DNA from: Tannerella sp.
Lineage (GTDB): Bacteria; Bacteroidota; Bacteroidia; Bacteroidales; Tannerellaceae
Length of the DNA: 7,268 nucleotides
Direction of reading: 5' to 3'
Assembly: GCA_031282485.1 (NCBI GenBank)
Contig: JAITDQ010000225.1
Location: 1-7,268, forward strand
The notes beneath the pieces were generated by a model. The model ran no database searches and had not been told where the DNA came from. It saw only the letters and a list, made by a program, of their open reading frames with translations. Below, piece after piece: positions 1 to 6,697 of this stretch. Position 1 is the stretch's first letter. Each line of letters opens with the position of its first letter. The position numbers and the translations under genes are program-made.

Positions 1-320
1 TCCGCGCACCGTCGTCGGTGCAATACGAAATTAAGCCGGAATACAAACGTTTTGTTGCGTTAGCCGGCGTGGACGAAAATGTGCTCTCGCAATACAACGG
101 ACGATTTCTGGCCATGCACAGCAGCGTGGTTTTTAAAATTTTCATCGACGGTAAACTTGCCGCCGAAAGTCCGGTCATGCGAATATCGAGCGAGCCGTGG
201 CGTTTCGACGTAGAAATTCCGCAGGGCAGTTACCGAATCAATCTGGTATGCATGGACGCCGGAAGCCGCAACATCCTCGACCACGGCAACTGGCTGGATG
301 CGGGCTTTGTGACAAAATGA
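1..320 (+). CDS. C-terminal end of a protein with an NPCBM/NEW2 domain (5' end outside window)
   Basis: The reading frame is open from base 3 to the TGA at 318-320 and has no start of its own, so this is the last 105 residues of a longer protein. The text fits the NPCBM/NEW2 fold, a beta-sandwich module found at the ends of glycoside hydrolases and related secreted proteins: RAPSSVQYEI, then FVALAGVDENV, then VVFKIFIDGKLAAESPV, and a closing DHGNWLDAGFV. The 'SSV.Y.I', 'F.A..GVDE', 'V.F.I..DG' and 'D...W..AGF' pattern is the basis of the call. In this family the module is thought to bind carbohydrate. The catalytic part, if there is one, lies upstream and cannot be seen, so the enzyme type is unknown. 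The next gene is convergent. A GTG at 18 is an internal codon and not a likely start, because the domain begins before it. Confidence 0.8.
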   Translation, partial: RAPSSVQYEIKPEYKRFVALAGVDENVLSQYNGRFLAMHSSVVFKIFIDGKLAAESPVMRISSEPWRFDVEIPQGSYRINLVCMDAGSRNILDHGNWLDAGFVTK

Positions 321-380
321 ATCAAGTAATTTTGCCCGGCGTCGTGATGTTTATAGCATGAACCCGGCGGCTGTTTTTGC

Positions 381-400
381 CGGAATCAACCCCGGTTCCG
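381..400 (+). terminator. Weak candidate terminator hairpin in the convergent gap
   Basis: Bases 381-387 (CGGAATC) can pair with 394-400 (GGTTCCG), a 7-bp stem with one G-U wobble and a 6-base loop, followed by ACTTTTC. The wobble pairs in a plus-strand transcript but would be an A-C mismatch in the opposite RNA, so it suits the gene ending at 320 better than the receptor ending at 406. A second stem, CCGGC at 364-368 with GCCGG at 379-383, overlaps and would compete with it. Neither is followed by a good T-run, so this is only a candidate. Confidence 0.3.
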
Positions 401-405
401 ACTTT

Positions 406-2994
406 TCAGAACGAATAGCGTAATGTTGTGCCATACGTTCTGGGGTCGCCCAATACGCCGGCGTAGTGCCCGATATTTCCGGCTCCCGGCAGTAACTGTT
501 CAAAATAATCGGTATCAAACAAGTTTCGCGCCCAAAGGAACACGGCGCTTTTTCCCGTCAGGTTGAAACCCAACCGGACATTGATAAGCGTGTAACCGTC
601 TACAACTAAGTATTCCGAAGGAGAGGGATTGGACGAGAAAGAGGAACGGTAGAAGCCGTCCACCGACAGAAAATAAGTTCCCTTTTTGCCCAGTAGAACA
701 CCCGGCCGGTTGACTTCGCCGCCGAATGATACCGCCCATTTGGAGATGCCCGGCAGGTCGCCTCCCGAAATATCCTTGAAATATACGGATTTGCCGTCTG
801 CGTCTTTCAGTCCCGTTTCTTCCAGAGGAAGAGGCGCATTGGTGAAAGACACATATTTCCCGTCGGTGTAAGCGGCGGAAGCGTACAGCGAAAAAGCGTC
901 GCTGAACCGGTAATTCCCTTCCAGTTCTACACCGCTGACACGGATTTTTTCGGCATTGGCGAGGTAGCCGCGGTTAACGGCCAGTTCCGCCGCCTGTACC
1001 TGCGCCTGATAATCTTTTACGATGGTGTTGAAAACAGTCAGGTTCAATGTCGACTTATCCGACGGGGAAGTCTTTGCACCCACTTCAAAATGGTGCACTT
1101 CTTCCGGTTTGATAGACGCCAGTTCAATCATGGGCTTCCCGTCCGAGCTGGGCAATCCGCCGAGGTTAAGGCCGATGGGTTTGAAACTTTTGGCATACGT
1201 CGCAAACGTGTTGATTCGTTTGGAGGGAGCGTATGCGACCGTCAGCTGTCCGGAAAAATTGGTGTCGTCCTCCTGTTTGTCGAATGCCTGATCGCTGTAC
1301 ACTTTCTTTTTCAGCGCAATCAATACCGGGTCATCCGTCCGGAGACCGCCGTAGGTTTCCCGTCTGAAATTCACGGTCTTGTCGTCATAATTGAAACGGA
1401 TACCCGGCAGGATGGTCCACTTGTCGGTGACAGCCCATTTCACTTGTCCGAAAACCGCGCTGCTGAATGTTTTAAGTTTGGGATACGTATGGATGCCGTA
1501 TCCTTCGAAAAGTCCCGGCGTATTCCACGGGTCGGTTTGGGTATCCTGCGAGAAACGCCACTGGTCGCGTCCGGCTTCTTCGGTATGTGCGGGGTTGGGA
1601 TTCAGGTTCTGTCCGAAAACAAAGACGCCGAAGACGCCGCTTAGCCCGGACGACAATTCTCCCGACCACCGCACTTCCTGCGACCACTGTTGTTGCCGCG
1701 ACGGCGCCTGAGACAGCGCAAGACCCTGCAATCCCAGGAAATCCCGGTCGTTCGACGGATCCCAGTTCCAATATCGCCAAGCGGTGGTAGACGTCAGGGT
1801 TCCCTTGCCGAGCCGGATGTCTGCGTTAAGCGATATGCCGCCCAAATCCTGTCCCGACCGCCAGGGCGTATCGTGGTCGATGATGCGGTCGAACGGGTTC
1901 GTGCTGGGCAACCGGTATCCGAGGTCGGCGATGATGTTGTCGAACTGCCTGTAATCCGCACGTTTCGTTTTCACTACGCCGGCTACTACCTGCGCATAAC
2001 CGTCCGGACGCTGGCGTGTAACGTCGCCGGCCAGAATGATTTCAAGCCTGTCCGACGGACGGTAAAGCAGTTGAAGCCGGCCTCCCAGATTATTCATATC
2101 ATTAGTGTGCTTCTGCGTCGCGACATTATACAGTAAACCGTCGCGTTGTGTGCCGGTGAACGAAGCTCTTGCCGCGACATGCTTTGACAGCGCCCCGGTG
2201 ATGGAGGCTTTTGTCTGAATGAATCCGTAGTTTCCGAAACTGCTTTCGAACGTCGCTCCCGGCGTAAACGTCGGTTTACGGGTAGTGATATTGAGTGTGC
2301 CGGCGGTGGTATTTTTCCCGAACAGCGTCCCCTGGGGGCCGCGAAGCACCTCGATACGTTCGATGTCGATAAAATCAAGCGTTGCCGATGCGGTACGGGC
2401 AAAGTATACGCCATCCACATAGAAGCCGACGCCGGGGTCGATGCCGTCGTTGGTCAGCCCGAACGTCGTTCCCAATCCGCGGATACTCAGTCCCGTGTTG
2501 CGGGGGTTGGAGGAATAGAGCTGCACGGTCGGAATCAGTTCCTTTAGCCGGTTTACGTTAAATGTACCGGCATTATCGACTTTCGACCCGGTAACCACCG
2601 AAATGGGAATAGGCACTTCCTGCAAGGTCTCTTTCTGTCGCCGGGCGGTGACTACTACCTCATTCAGCAAATTGAAATCCTCCGCCAGTTCGACGGTCAA
2701 CAAATCCGGGAGTTCATAAATGACAATTTCCTGTTTTCTGTATCCGATAAAACCGACTTGAACGGTTGCCGGCAGAGAAGGCAGGTTGAGCGTAAATTCG
2801 CCTTCTCGCCCGGTCGCTGTGCCGGTCGTTACCTGAGTGTCCTTAATGAACACGCTCGCTCCGGCAATCGGTTCATTGGTCTGACTGTCCGTGACTTTTC
2901 CACGAAGTACCTGTGCGGACGCGACACTCAAAACACTTTCCGCTATCAGCAGAATTGCGGAAAGGTAAATAAACTTTTGCATAATTGTTTTCAT
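406..2994 (-). CDS. TonB-dependent outer-membrane receptor, no STN domain
   Basis: This complete 862-residue protein is a ligand-gated beta-barrel of the outer membrane, powered by TonB-ExbB-ExbD. Residues 1-27 are a signal peptide with a hydrophobic core and an ASA cleavage motif (25-27). Residues 29-105 match the carboxypeptidase-regulatory-like domain (RGKVTDSQTNEPIAGASV, later VGFIGYRKQEI). EVVVTA at 112-117 is TonB-box-like. The plug follows and ends in the hallmark IERIEVLRGPQGTLFGKNTT (211-230) and AGTLNITTRK. The barrel runs to a C-terminal phenylalanine (LRYSF), as expected for outer-membrane insertion. The family usually spans about 650-1100 residues, so this looks intact. An STN domain, needed to signal to FecR, is absent. 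The barrel resembles FecA-like or proteobacterial-type receptors more than SusC, and no SusD follows. The ligand is unknown; an iron complex or a small glycan-derived compound are both possible. A start at Met5 is an alternative. The gene is divergent from the ThuA-like gene. Confidence 0.93.
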   Translation of the reverse strand: MKTIMQKFIYLSAILLIAESVLSVASAQVLRGKVTDSQTNEPIAGASVFIKDTQVTTGTATGREGEFTLNLPSLPATVQVGFIGYRKQEIVIYELPDLLTVELAEDFNLLNEVVVTARRQKETLQEVPIPISVVTGSKVDNAGTFNVNRLKELIPTVQLYSSNPRNTGLSIRGLGTTFGLTNDGIDPGVGFYVDGVYFARTASATLDFIDIERIEVLRGPQGTLFGKNTTAGTLNITTRKPTFTPGATFESSFGNYGFIQTKASITGALSKHVAARASFTGTQRDGLLYNVATQKHTNDMNNLGGRLQLLYRPSDRLEIILAGDVTRQRPDGYAQVVAGVVKTKRADYRQFDNIIADLGYRLPSTNPFDRIIDHDTPWRSGQDLGGISLNADIRLGKGTLTSTTAWRYWNWDPSNDRDFLGLQGLALSQAPSRQQQWSQEVRWSGELSSGLSGVFGVFVFGQNLNPNPAHTEEAGRDQWRFSQDTQTDPWNTPGLFEGYGIHTYPKLKTFSSAVFGQVKWAVTDKWTILPGIRFNYDDKTVNFRRETYGGLRTDDPVLIALKKKVYSDQAFDKQEDDTNFSGQLTVAYAPSKRINTFATYAKSFKPIGLNLGGLPSSDGKPMIELASIKPEEVHHFEVGAKTSPSDKSTLNLTVFNTIVKDYQAQVQAAELAVNRGYLANAEKIRVSGVELEGNYRFSDAFSLYASAAYTDGKYVSFTNAPLPLEETGLKDADGKSVYFKDISGGDLPGISKWAVSFGGEVNRPGVLLGKKGTYFLSVDGFYRSSFSSNPSPSEYLVVDGYTLINVRLGFNLTGKSAVFLWARNLFDTDYFEQLLPGAGNIGHYAGVLGDPRTYGTTLRYSF

Positions 2995-3023
2995 AACTGT
3001 TTTTTGTTTTTTATTTGACGGTA

Positions 3024-3031
3024 CAAAAGTA
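3024..3031 (-). promoter_or_regulatory. Candidate -7 promoter element of the TonB-dependent receptor gene
   Basis: Read on the minus strand this is TACTTTTG, a full match to the Bacteroidota -7 consensus TAnnTTTG. It ends 29 bases before the receptor ATG, so the leader would be only about 20-25 bases and A-rich (AATAAAAAACAAAAAACAG), without a Shine-Dalgarno motif. The -33 TTTG partner is not clear; the matching zone reads GGATTTTATTC. The same eight bases occur upstream of the permease gene. Confidence 0.55.
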
Positions 3032-3118
3032 AAGTCTCGTTAATCCGAATAAAATCCCATATTTATGGTAATTTGCGTATCGGGTACGACGTCCTTCATC
3101 TCAAGGGGATTATTTATC

Positions 3119-3132
3119 CGGCCAACCGGCCG
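3119..3132. repeat. Small GC-rich inverted repeat in the divergent intergenic region
   Basis: CGGCC at 3119-3123 and GGCCG at 3128-3132 form a 5-bp stem with loop AACC, sitting in otherwise AT-rich sequence between the receptor and ThuA-like promoters. It could be a protein-binding site or chance. It lies upstream of both candidate promoters, so it is not in either predicted leader. Confidence 0.25.
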
Positions 3133-3202
3133 TCACTCGTAAAGGTTGAGCGACTAAACATGAATTTTTAATCCCGTATCCGTTATTATTTTGTTTTTTG
3201 TT

Positions 3203-3210
3203 TATCTTTG
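3203..3210 (+). promoter_or_regulatory. Candidate -7 promoter element of the ThuA-like gene
   Basis: TATCTTTG matches TAnnTTTG and lies in a T-rich stretch (3183-3210). It ends 73 bases before the ATG at 3284, so the leader would be about 65 bases, longer than at the other promoters in this window. A correctly spaced -33 TTTG is not evident; the nearest TTTG (3190-3193) is only 9 bases upstream. Confidence 0.45.
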
Positions 3211-3283
3211 CAGCGTAGCGCTGAGGCATTTTGGTGCGGGAAGGTTTCATTTGAACTTTGAAGGACATTAAACAATAAATATT

Positions 3284-4063
3284 ATGAAGGCTAAAGATTT
3301 CTGTATAAATAAACGAAGACGGGTGACGAATCACCTGTCCGCCATAATGACTGCGCTCGCCTGCCTGTGCCTCTGCGCCGGATTCCATGCATGCCGGACG
3401 GAAAAGAAAAAAGTGCACATCCTGCTCGTCACCGGAGGGCATGAATACGATACGGAGGGGTTTGAGCGATTGATGGCGGCGCTTCCCGTCACATACGAGC
3501 ATGCAGCGCATCCGAATGTGTACGCCAAACTGAAAGCCGGCGCGGTTGAGGCATACGACGCGGTACTGCTGTACGACATGCCGGCGGATATCCCGGCGGA
3601 AGCGCAGGCGGACTTTATCGCCATGCTGGACAGGGGAAAAGGACTTGTTGTGCTGCATCATGCTTTTTGCAGTTACGACAGCTGGCCGGAATACACGAAC
3701 ATCGCCGGCGGAAGATACCACCACTACGAATGGACGAGAGACGGCATAACTTATCCCCATTCCCGCTATACCCACGACGTAACCTTTCAAGTGACGGTAG
3801 TAGACCGTGACCATCCCGTCACAAAAGGCGTTCCCGACTTTCAAATAACCGACGAGACATACGGCGGGACGGAAATCCTGCCCACCGTGCACCCGCTTCT
3901 TTCGACCGGCGAGCCGACAAGCAATTCGCTGGTTGGCTGGACAAACACCTGCCGGAACGCACGGGTCGTCACGCTCACCCTGGGACATGACCGGAACGCA
4001 TGGGAGAATCCCGCTTTTCAAAAAATACTTTCACAGGCGATTTTATGGGTAGCCCGGCGGTGA
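3284..4063 (+). CDS. Exported ThuA-like domain protein, possible lipoprotein
   Basis: The 259 residues hold a ThuA-like domain from about residue 42 to the end, a fold related to class I glutamine amidotransferases and named after a trehalose-utilisation protein. Visible family features are VHILLVTGGHEYD (44-56), the strand YDAVLLYDMP (91-100), GKGLVVLHHAFCSYDSWPEY (118-137) with IAGGRY after it, DHPVTKGVPDFQITDETY (176-193), and the end LGHDRNAWENPAFQKILSQA (233-252). The N-terminus has a basic stretch (KRRR, 10-13) and a hydrophobic segment ending in FHAC (34-37), which looks like a signal sequence. Cys37 could carry lipid, but the lipobox is poor. Related Bacteroidota proteins are often exported. 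The biochemical activity of the family is not settled; sugar or glycoside metabolism is the usual guess. A start at Met22 (3347) would lose the basic region and is less likely. The gene is divergent from the receptor, and 98 bases separate it from the permease, which has its own candidate promoter. Confidence 0.85.
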   Translation: MKAKDFCINKRRRVTNHLSAIMTALACLCLCAGFHACRTEKKKVHILLVTGGHEYDTEGFERLMAALPVTYEHAAHPNVYAKLKAGAVEAYDAVLLYDMPADIPAEAQADFIAMLDRGKGLVVLHHAFCSYDSWPEYTNIAGGRYHHYEWTRDGITYPHSRYTHDVTFQVTVVDRDHPVTKGVPDFQITDETYGGTEILPTVHPLLSTGEPTSNSLVGWTNTCRNARVVTLTLGHDRNAWENPAFQKILSQAILWVARR

Positions 4064-4097
4064 TTTATTTATCCGAACAGCGAAATATTTTTATCTG

Positions 4098-4133
4098 TTT
4101 GTATATGAAATTCGATTTTTTCGTGTACTTTTG
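4098..4133 (+). promoter_or_regulatory. Candidate promoter of the amino acid permease gene
   Basis: TTTG at 4098-4101 (-33-like) is followed after 24 bases by TACTTTTG at 4126-4133 (-7, consensus TAnnTTTG). The spacer is somewhat longer than the roughly 19-20 bases usually quoted. The -7 box ends 28 bases before the ATG at 4162, nearly the same distance as at the receptor gene. The leader (AACCAATAACGG and following) has no Shine-Dalgarno motif. Confidence 0.6.
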
Positions 4134-4161
4134 CAACCAATAACGGTAAAACTGATTACAA

Positions 4162-5793
4162 ATGAGTATTTTTCAAAAGAAGCCTTTAAGTATTCTGCTG
4201 GAAGAATCCCGCGAAGAAGGTGAACATACCTTGAAGAAAACATTAGGCCCATACAAACTGATTGCATTAGGCTTAGGCGCTATCATCGGCGCGGGATTAT
4301 TCTCGATAACCGGCCTTGCGGCGGGAAATTATGCGGGACCTGCCATAACCATATCCTTTATGGTTGCGGCGGCAGGGTGTTGTTTTGCCGGGCTTTGTTA
4401 CGCCGAATTTGCATCCATGCTTCCCATTGCCGGCAGTGCATATACATATTCTTATGCAACGCTGGGCGAGTTTATCGCCTGGGTAATCGGCTGGGACTTG
4501 GTACTGGAATACGCCGTCGCCGCCGCAACCGTCAGTATCAGCTGGAGCCGCTATGCACTGAAACTGTTTGAAGGACTGGACATATACCTGCCCGTCGAAC
4601 TGACGGCATGCCCCTGGGAAGGCGGCATTGTCAACCTGCCGGCAGCGCTGATTGTCGTCCTGATGAGTTTGCTGTTGATACGGGGAACGGAAAGCAGTTC
4701 GTTGATAAACTCAATTATCGTATTCCTGAAAGTAACCGTCGTGCTGGTTTTCATTATTTTGGGATGGCATTTTATCCGAACTGAAAATTACGTTCCGTAC
4801 ATACCGGAAAACACGGGAGAGTGGGGCACATTCGGATTCAGCGGGATTATCCGCGCCGCCGCCATCGTGTTCTTTGCGTTTATCGGCTTCGACGCCGTGA
4901 GTACGGCCGCCCAGGAAACCAAAAACCCGAAAAAAAACATGCCGGTAGGCATACTGGGTTCGCTGTTCATTTGTACGATACTGTACGTGCTGTTTTCCCA
5001 TGTCTTGACGGGCGTAACCAATTACGCCACCTTTCAGGGTCGCGACGGTATCGCGCCCGTAGCGCTCGCCATTGACCACATGGGCGAAGTCTTGCCGGAC
5101 GGAAGCATCCGGCCTGCATTTCCGTGGTTGAACAAAGCCATCATCCTGGCCATTCTTGCCGGCTATTCGTCGGTCATTCTGGTGATGCTGCTGGGACAAA
5201 GTCGCGTATTTTATTCCATGAGCCGCGACGGACTGCTCCCCGCACTGTTTTCAAAAATCCACCCCAAATACAGGACGCCATATAAAAGTAACCTGTTATT
5301 CCTGACCCTAATCGGCATCTTCGCCCTCTTCGTTCCGGCAAACGTTGCCGGTGAACTGACAAGTATCGGAACGTTACTGGCGTTCATCATCGTCAGCAGC
5401 GGAATACTGGTGATGCGAAAAAAGATGCCGGACGCACCCCGCACATTCAAAACGCCGTGGGTTCCGGTTGTCCCGATATTGGGAATCGGCATCTGCCTGT
5501 TCATGATGCTGTTTCTACCTTTCGACACGTGGATACGGTTGATTCTCTGGATGCTGGTCGGGCACGATATTTACGTATTCTACGGTTCGCGCCGCAGCAA
5601 GTTGGGAGCGAAAAAAGGCGTCGGCCGTCTCTCCTTAATCGGCTCAGGCATCGGATTACTCCTGGCAACGCTTGTCATCCTTCATCAGACGCAGACAGGC
5701 TGGAAAGAAATTTCATTCTTCCCGTTATTCCTGTTGATACTCTCTTTCGGTCACGTCGCGCTGTACGGTATCCGGTATTATAAAAAGTTGTAG
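4162..5793 (+). CDS. APC-superfamily amino acid permease, cationic amino acid transporter type
   Basis: This 543-residue inner-membrane transporter belongs to the amino acid-polyamine-organocation superfamily, closest to the CAT/YfnA branch. After a cytoplasmic N-terminus (1-30), TM1 carries the broken-helix motif GLGAIIGAGLFSITG (37-51), which in APC folds binds the amino and carboxyl groups of the substrate. Next come YAEFASMLPIAGSAYTYSYA (80-99) and IAWVIGWDLVLEYAVAAATV (105-124). The broken TM6 region reads IVFFAFIGFDAVSTAAQETK (235-254) with NPKKNMP after it. SRDGLLP (354-360) is the typical loop after TM8. Two further hydrophobic segments at about 492-508 and 519-537 follow the twelve core helices, giving an estimate of 14. 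The protein is likely an amino acid/proton symporter; the substrate cannot be read from sequence. It appears monocistronic, with its own promoter upstream and a long non-coding region downstream. No strong terminator hairpin follows the TAG. Confidence 0.93.
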   Translation: MSIFQKKPLSILLEESREEGEHTLKKTLGPYKLIALGLGAIIGAGLFSITGLAAGNYAGPAITISFMVAAAGCCFAGLCYAEFASMLPIAGSAYTYSYATLGEFIAWVIGWDLVLEYAVAAATVSISWSRYALKLFEGLDIYLPVELTACPWEGGIVNLPAALIVVLMSLLLIRGTESSSLINSIIVFLKVTVVLVFIILGWHFIRTENYVPYIPENTGEWGTFGFSGIIRAAAIVFFAFIGFDAVSTAAQETKNPKKNMPVGILGSLFICTILYVLFSHVLTGVTNYATFQGRDGIAPVALAIDHMGEVLPDGSIRPAFPWLNKAIILAILAGYSSVILVMLLGQSRVFYSMSRDGLLPALFSKIHPKYRTPYKSNLLFLTLIGIFALFVPANVAGELTSIGTLLAFIIVSSGILVMRKKMPDAPRTFKTPWVPVVPILGIGICLFMMLFLPFDTWIRLILWMLVGHDIYVFYGSRRSKLGAKKGVGRLSLIGSGIGLLLATLVILHQTQTGWKEISFFPLFLLILSFGHVALYGIRYYKKL

Positions 5794-5842
5794 ATTGCGT
5801 TTTCAAAGAAAGCGTCAGGGCTGAAAGCCGTAATCAACAGCA

Positions 5843-5911
5843 CATATTTCGGCAAGCTCAATAACCATATTTCGGCAGGCTCAATAACCCTATTTCGGCA
5901 GGCTCAATAAG
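5843..5911. repeat. Three tandem 23-bp repeats
   Basis: The units are 5843-5865, 5866-5888 and 5889-5911. All share TATTTCGGCA and GCTCAATAA. Units 1 and 2 differ at one base (AAGCTC against AGGCTC); unit 3 differs from unit 2 at three end-proximal positions. Each unit has short complementary arms, TATT and AATA, around a GC-rich centre. In addition GCAAGCT in unit 1 (5852-5858) is the reverse complement of AGCTTGC at the end of unit 3 (5910-5916). A 23-base period shifts the reading frame at each copy, so the repeat is unlikely to be coding. Confidence 0.9.
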
Positions 5912-5934
5912 CTTGCGGTTCGTATTCCATGAAA

Positions 5935-5946
5935 AACCGTACGGTT
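5935..5946. promoter_or_regulatory. Perfect 12-bp palindrome, possible operator
   Basis: AACCGTACGGTT is a perfect 6+6 palindrome 52 bases upstream of the first candidate sigma promoter. Its inner ten bases, ACCGTACGGT, recur at 6651-6660 inside the sigma gene. A dimeric regulator site is possible, but nothing else in the sequence identifies a protein that would bind here. Confidence 0.35.
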
Positions 5947-5997
5947 ACTTTCACAGAATTACATTTTTTTCGTAAGGAAATCGTAATGATCCTTCCA

Positions 5998-6005
5998 TAG
6001 CTTTG
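5998..6005 (+). promoter_or_regulatory. Candidate distal promoter of the sigma/anti-sigma operon
   Basis: TAGCTTTG matches TAnnTTTG. A T-rich stretch at 5964-5970 lies about 27 bases upstream in place of a clear -33 TTTG. A transcript from here would have a leader of about 120 bases that includes the second promoter box and the 12-codon ORF at 6099. Confidence 0.35.
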
Positions 6006-6086
6006 CGGACGAAAAAATATGATTAAGTAATGCGAATCAGGGCTTAAAAATTATTGGCTCATGTTACGCACAATCAAAAAAAGAAT

Positions 6087-6094
6087 TAACTTTG
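6087..6094 (+). promoter_or_regulatory. Candidate proximal promoter of the sigma/anti-sigma operon
   Basis: TAACTTTG matches TAnnTTTG and ends 39 bases before the ATG at 6134, giving a leader of about 30-35 bases. No good -33 TTTG is seen at the usual distance. It resembles the primary-sigma promoters elsewhere in this window, so basal transcription by the housekeeping sigma is the simplest reading. Confidence 0.5.
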
Positions 6095-6133
6095 CAAAAT
6101 GAAAAGAGCGAACTCAACGGAAATCGATGATTC

Positions 6134-6697
6134 ATGATGGATAAACAGGACGAAAAACACAGCCGGGAACTGTGGAACAGTTTCCTTGCGGGAGACGACG
6201 ACGCGTTCGGTATGCTGTATACCGCGTACGTAAACCCGCTCTACGACTATGGCCTGCACTTCACCTCCGACGGCGAACTGGTGAAAGACTGCGTGCAGGA
6301 CTTATTCGTGCGGCTGTATGCGAACCGCAAACGCCTGCAGACGGTCGAAAATATCCGCGCCTATCTCTTCTATTCCCTGAAAAACACACTGTTCAACCGG
6401 TTTAAAAAGGAAATCGACTATGACCTGATTGACGACGTCGACCCCGTTTTCCATGTCGAACTCTCGGCGGAAACGCAGCTGATTGAGTCGGAACAGCTGT
6501 ATGAACAGAAAAAACGGATTGCCCTGATCATGGAAGACCTCACACCCCGTCAGCGGGAAGTGCTCTATTACCGTTTCGTGGAAGAACTTTCGTTTGAGGA
6601 AATCTGCCGGCTGATGCAGATGAACTACCAGTCCGTCAGGAATTTGCTTCACCGTACGGTGCAGAAAATCCGCAGCACGGCCACAGGAAAAAGTTAA
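6134..6697 (+). CDS. ECF-family RNA polymerase sigma factor (FecI-like, Bacteroidota type)
   Basis: This protein directs RNA polymerase to a dedicated set of promoters when released by its anti-sigma factor. At 187 residues it has the usual ECF length. Region 2 spans about 24-92: AFGMLYTAYVNPLYDYGLHF, then VKDCVQDLFVRLYANRKRL and IRAYLFYSLKNTLFNRFKKE, covering core binding and -10 recognition. A variable linker follows (93-115). Region 4 spans about 120-180 with LTPRQREVLYYRFVEELSFE (136-155) and the recognition helix area MQMNYQSVRNLLHRTVQKIR (161-180). There is no region 1 or 3. ATG codons at 6134 and 6137 are both possible starts, without a Shine-Dalgarno sequence. A FecR-type gene follows after 50 bases, which strongly suggests co-transcription and control by the classic surface-signalling route. 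The FecR partner and the general form support the FecI-like group rather than a stress ECF. Confidence 0.92.
   Translation: MMDKQDEKHSRELWNSFLAGDDDAFGMLYTAYVNPLYDYGLHFTSDGELVKDCVQDLFVRLYANRKRLQTVENIRAYLFYSLKNTLFNRFKKEIDYDLIDDVDPVFHVELSAETQLIESEQLYEQKKRIALIMEDLTPRQREVLYYRFVEELSFEEICRLMQMNYQSVRNLLHRTVQKIRSTATGKS

Larger units (their letters stand above)
5794..6133. other. 340-bp non-coding region between the permease and the ECF sigma gene
   Basis: No supported gene lies here. In order it holds a weak GGCT-GAA-AGCC hairpin (5819-5829), three tandem 23-bp repeats (5843-5911), a 12-bp palindrome (5935-5946), a T-run (5964-5970) and two TAnnTTTG boxes (5998 and 6087). A 12-codon ORF at 6099-6137 (MKRANSTEIDDS) ends in a TGA that overlaps the sigma start codon. 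That ORF begins at or just before the start site predicted from the nearer promoter, so it would be translated only from a longer transcript. Confidence 0.7.

Noticed and set aside
1090..1644. Plus-strand open frame of 184 codons inside the receptor gene
   Set aside because: It is the complement of a well-conserved barrel region, has no recognisable domain, and has no promoter or ribosome-site context.
2995..3283. Riboswitch or other structured leader before the ThuA-like gene
   Set aside because: The predicted leader (about 65 bases) is too short and shows no recognisable aptamer core or conserved paired elements.
3110..4021. Long minus-strand open frame (303 codons) opposite the ThuA-like gene
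   Set aside because: The plus strand encodes a clear ThuA-like domain over the same bases. The antisense product has no recognisable domain, is rich in Arg, Val and Cys as expected for antisense translation of a GC-rich gene, and has no promoter-like box near its start.
4711..5199. Minus-strand open frame of 162 codons inside the permease gene
   Set aside because: The permease membrane helices are unmistakable on the plus strand. The antisense product is hydrophilic with no known motif.
5819..5829. GGCT-GAA-AGCC as a permease terminator
   Set aside because: The stem is only 4 bp with a 3-base loop and is followed by GTAATC rather than a T-run.
5843..5911. CRISPR array
   Set aside because: The copies abut with no unique spacers, there are only three of them, and no cas gene is nearby.
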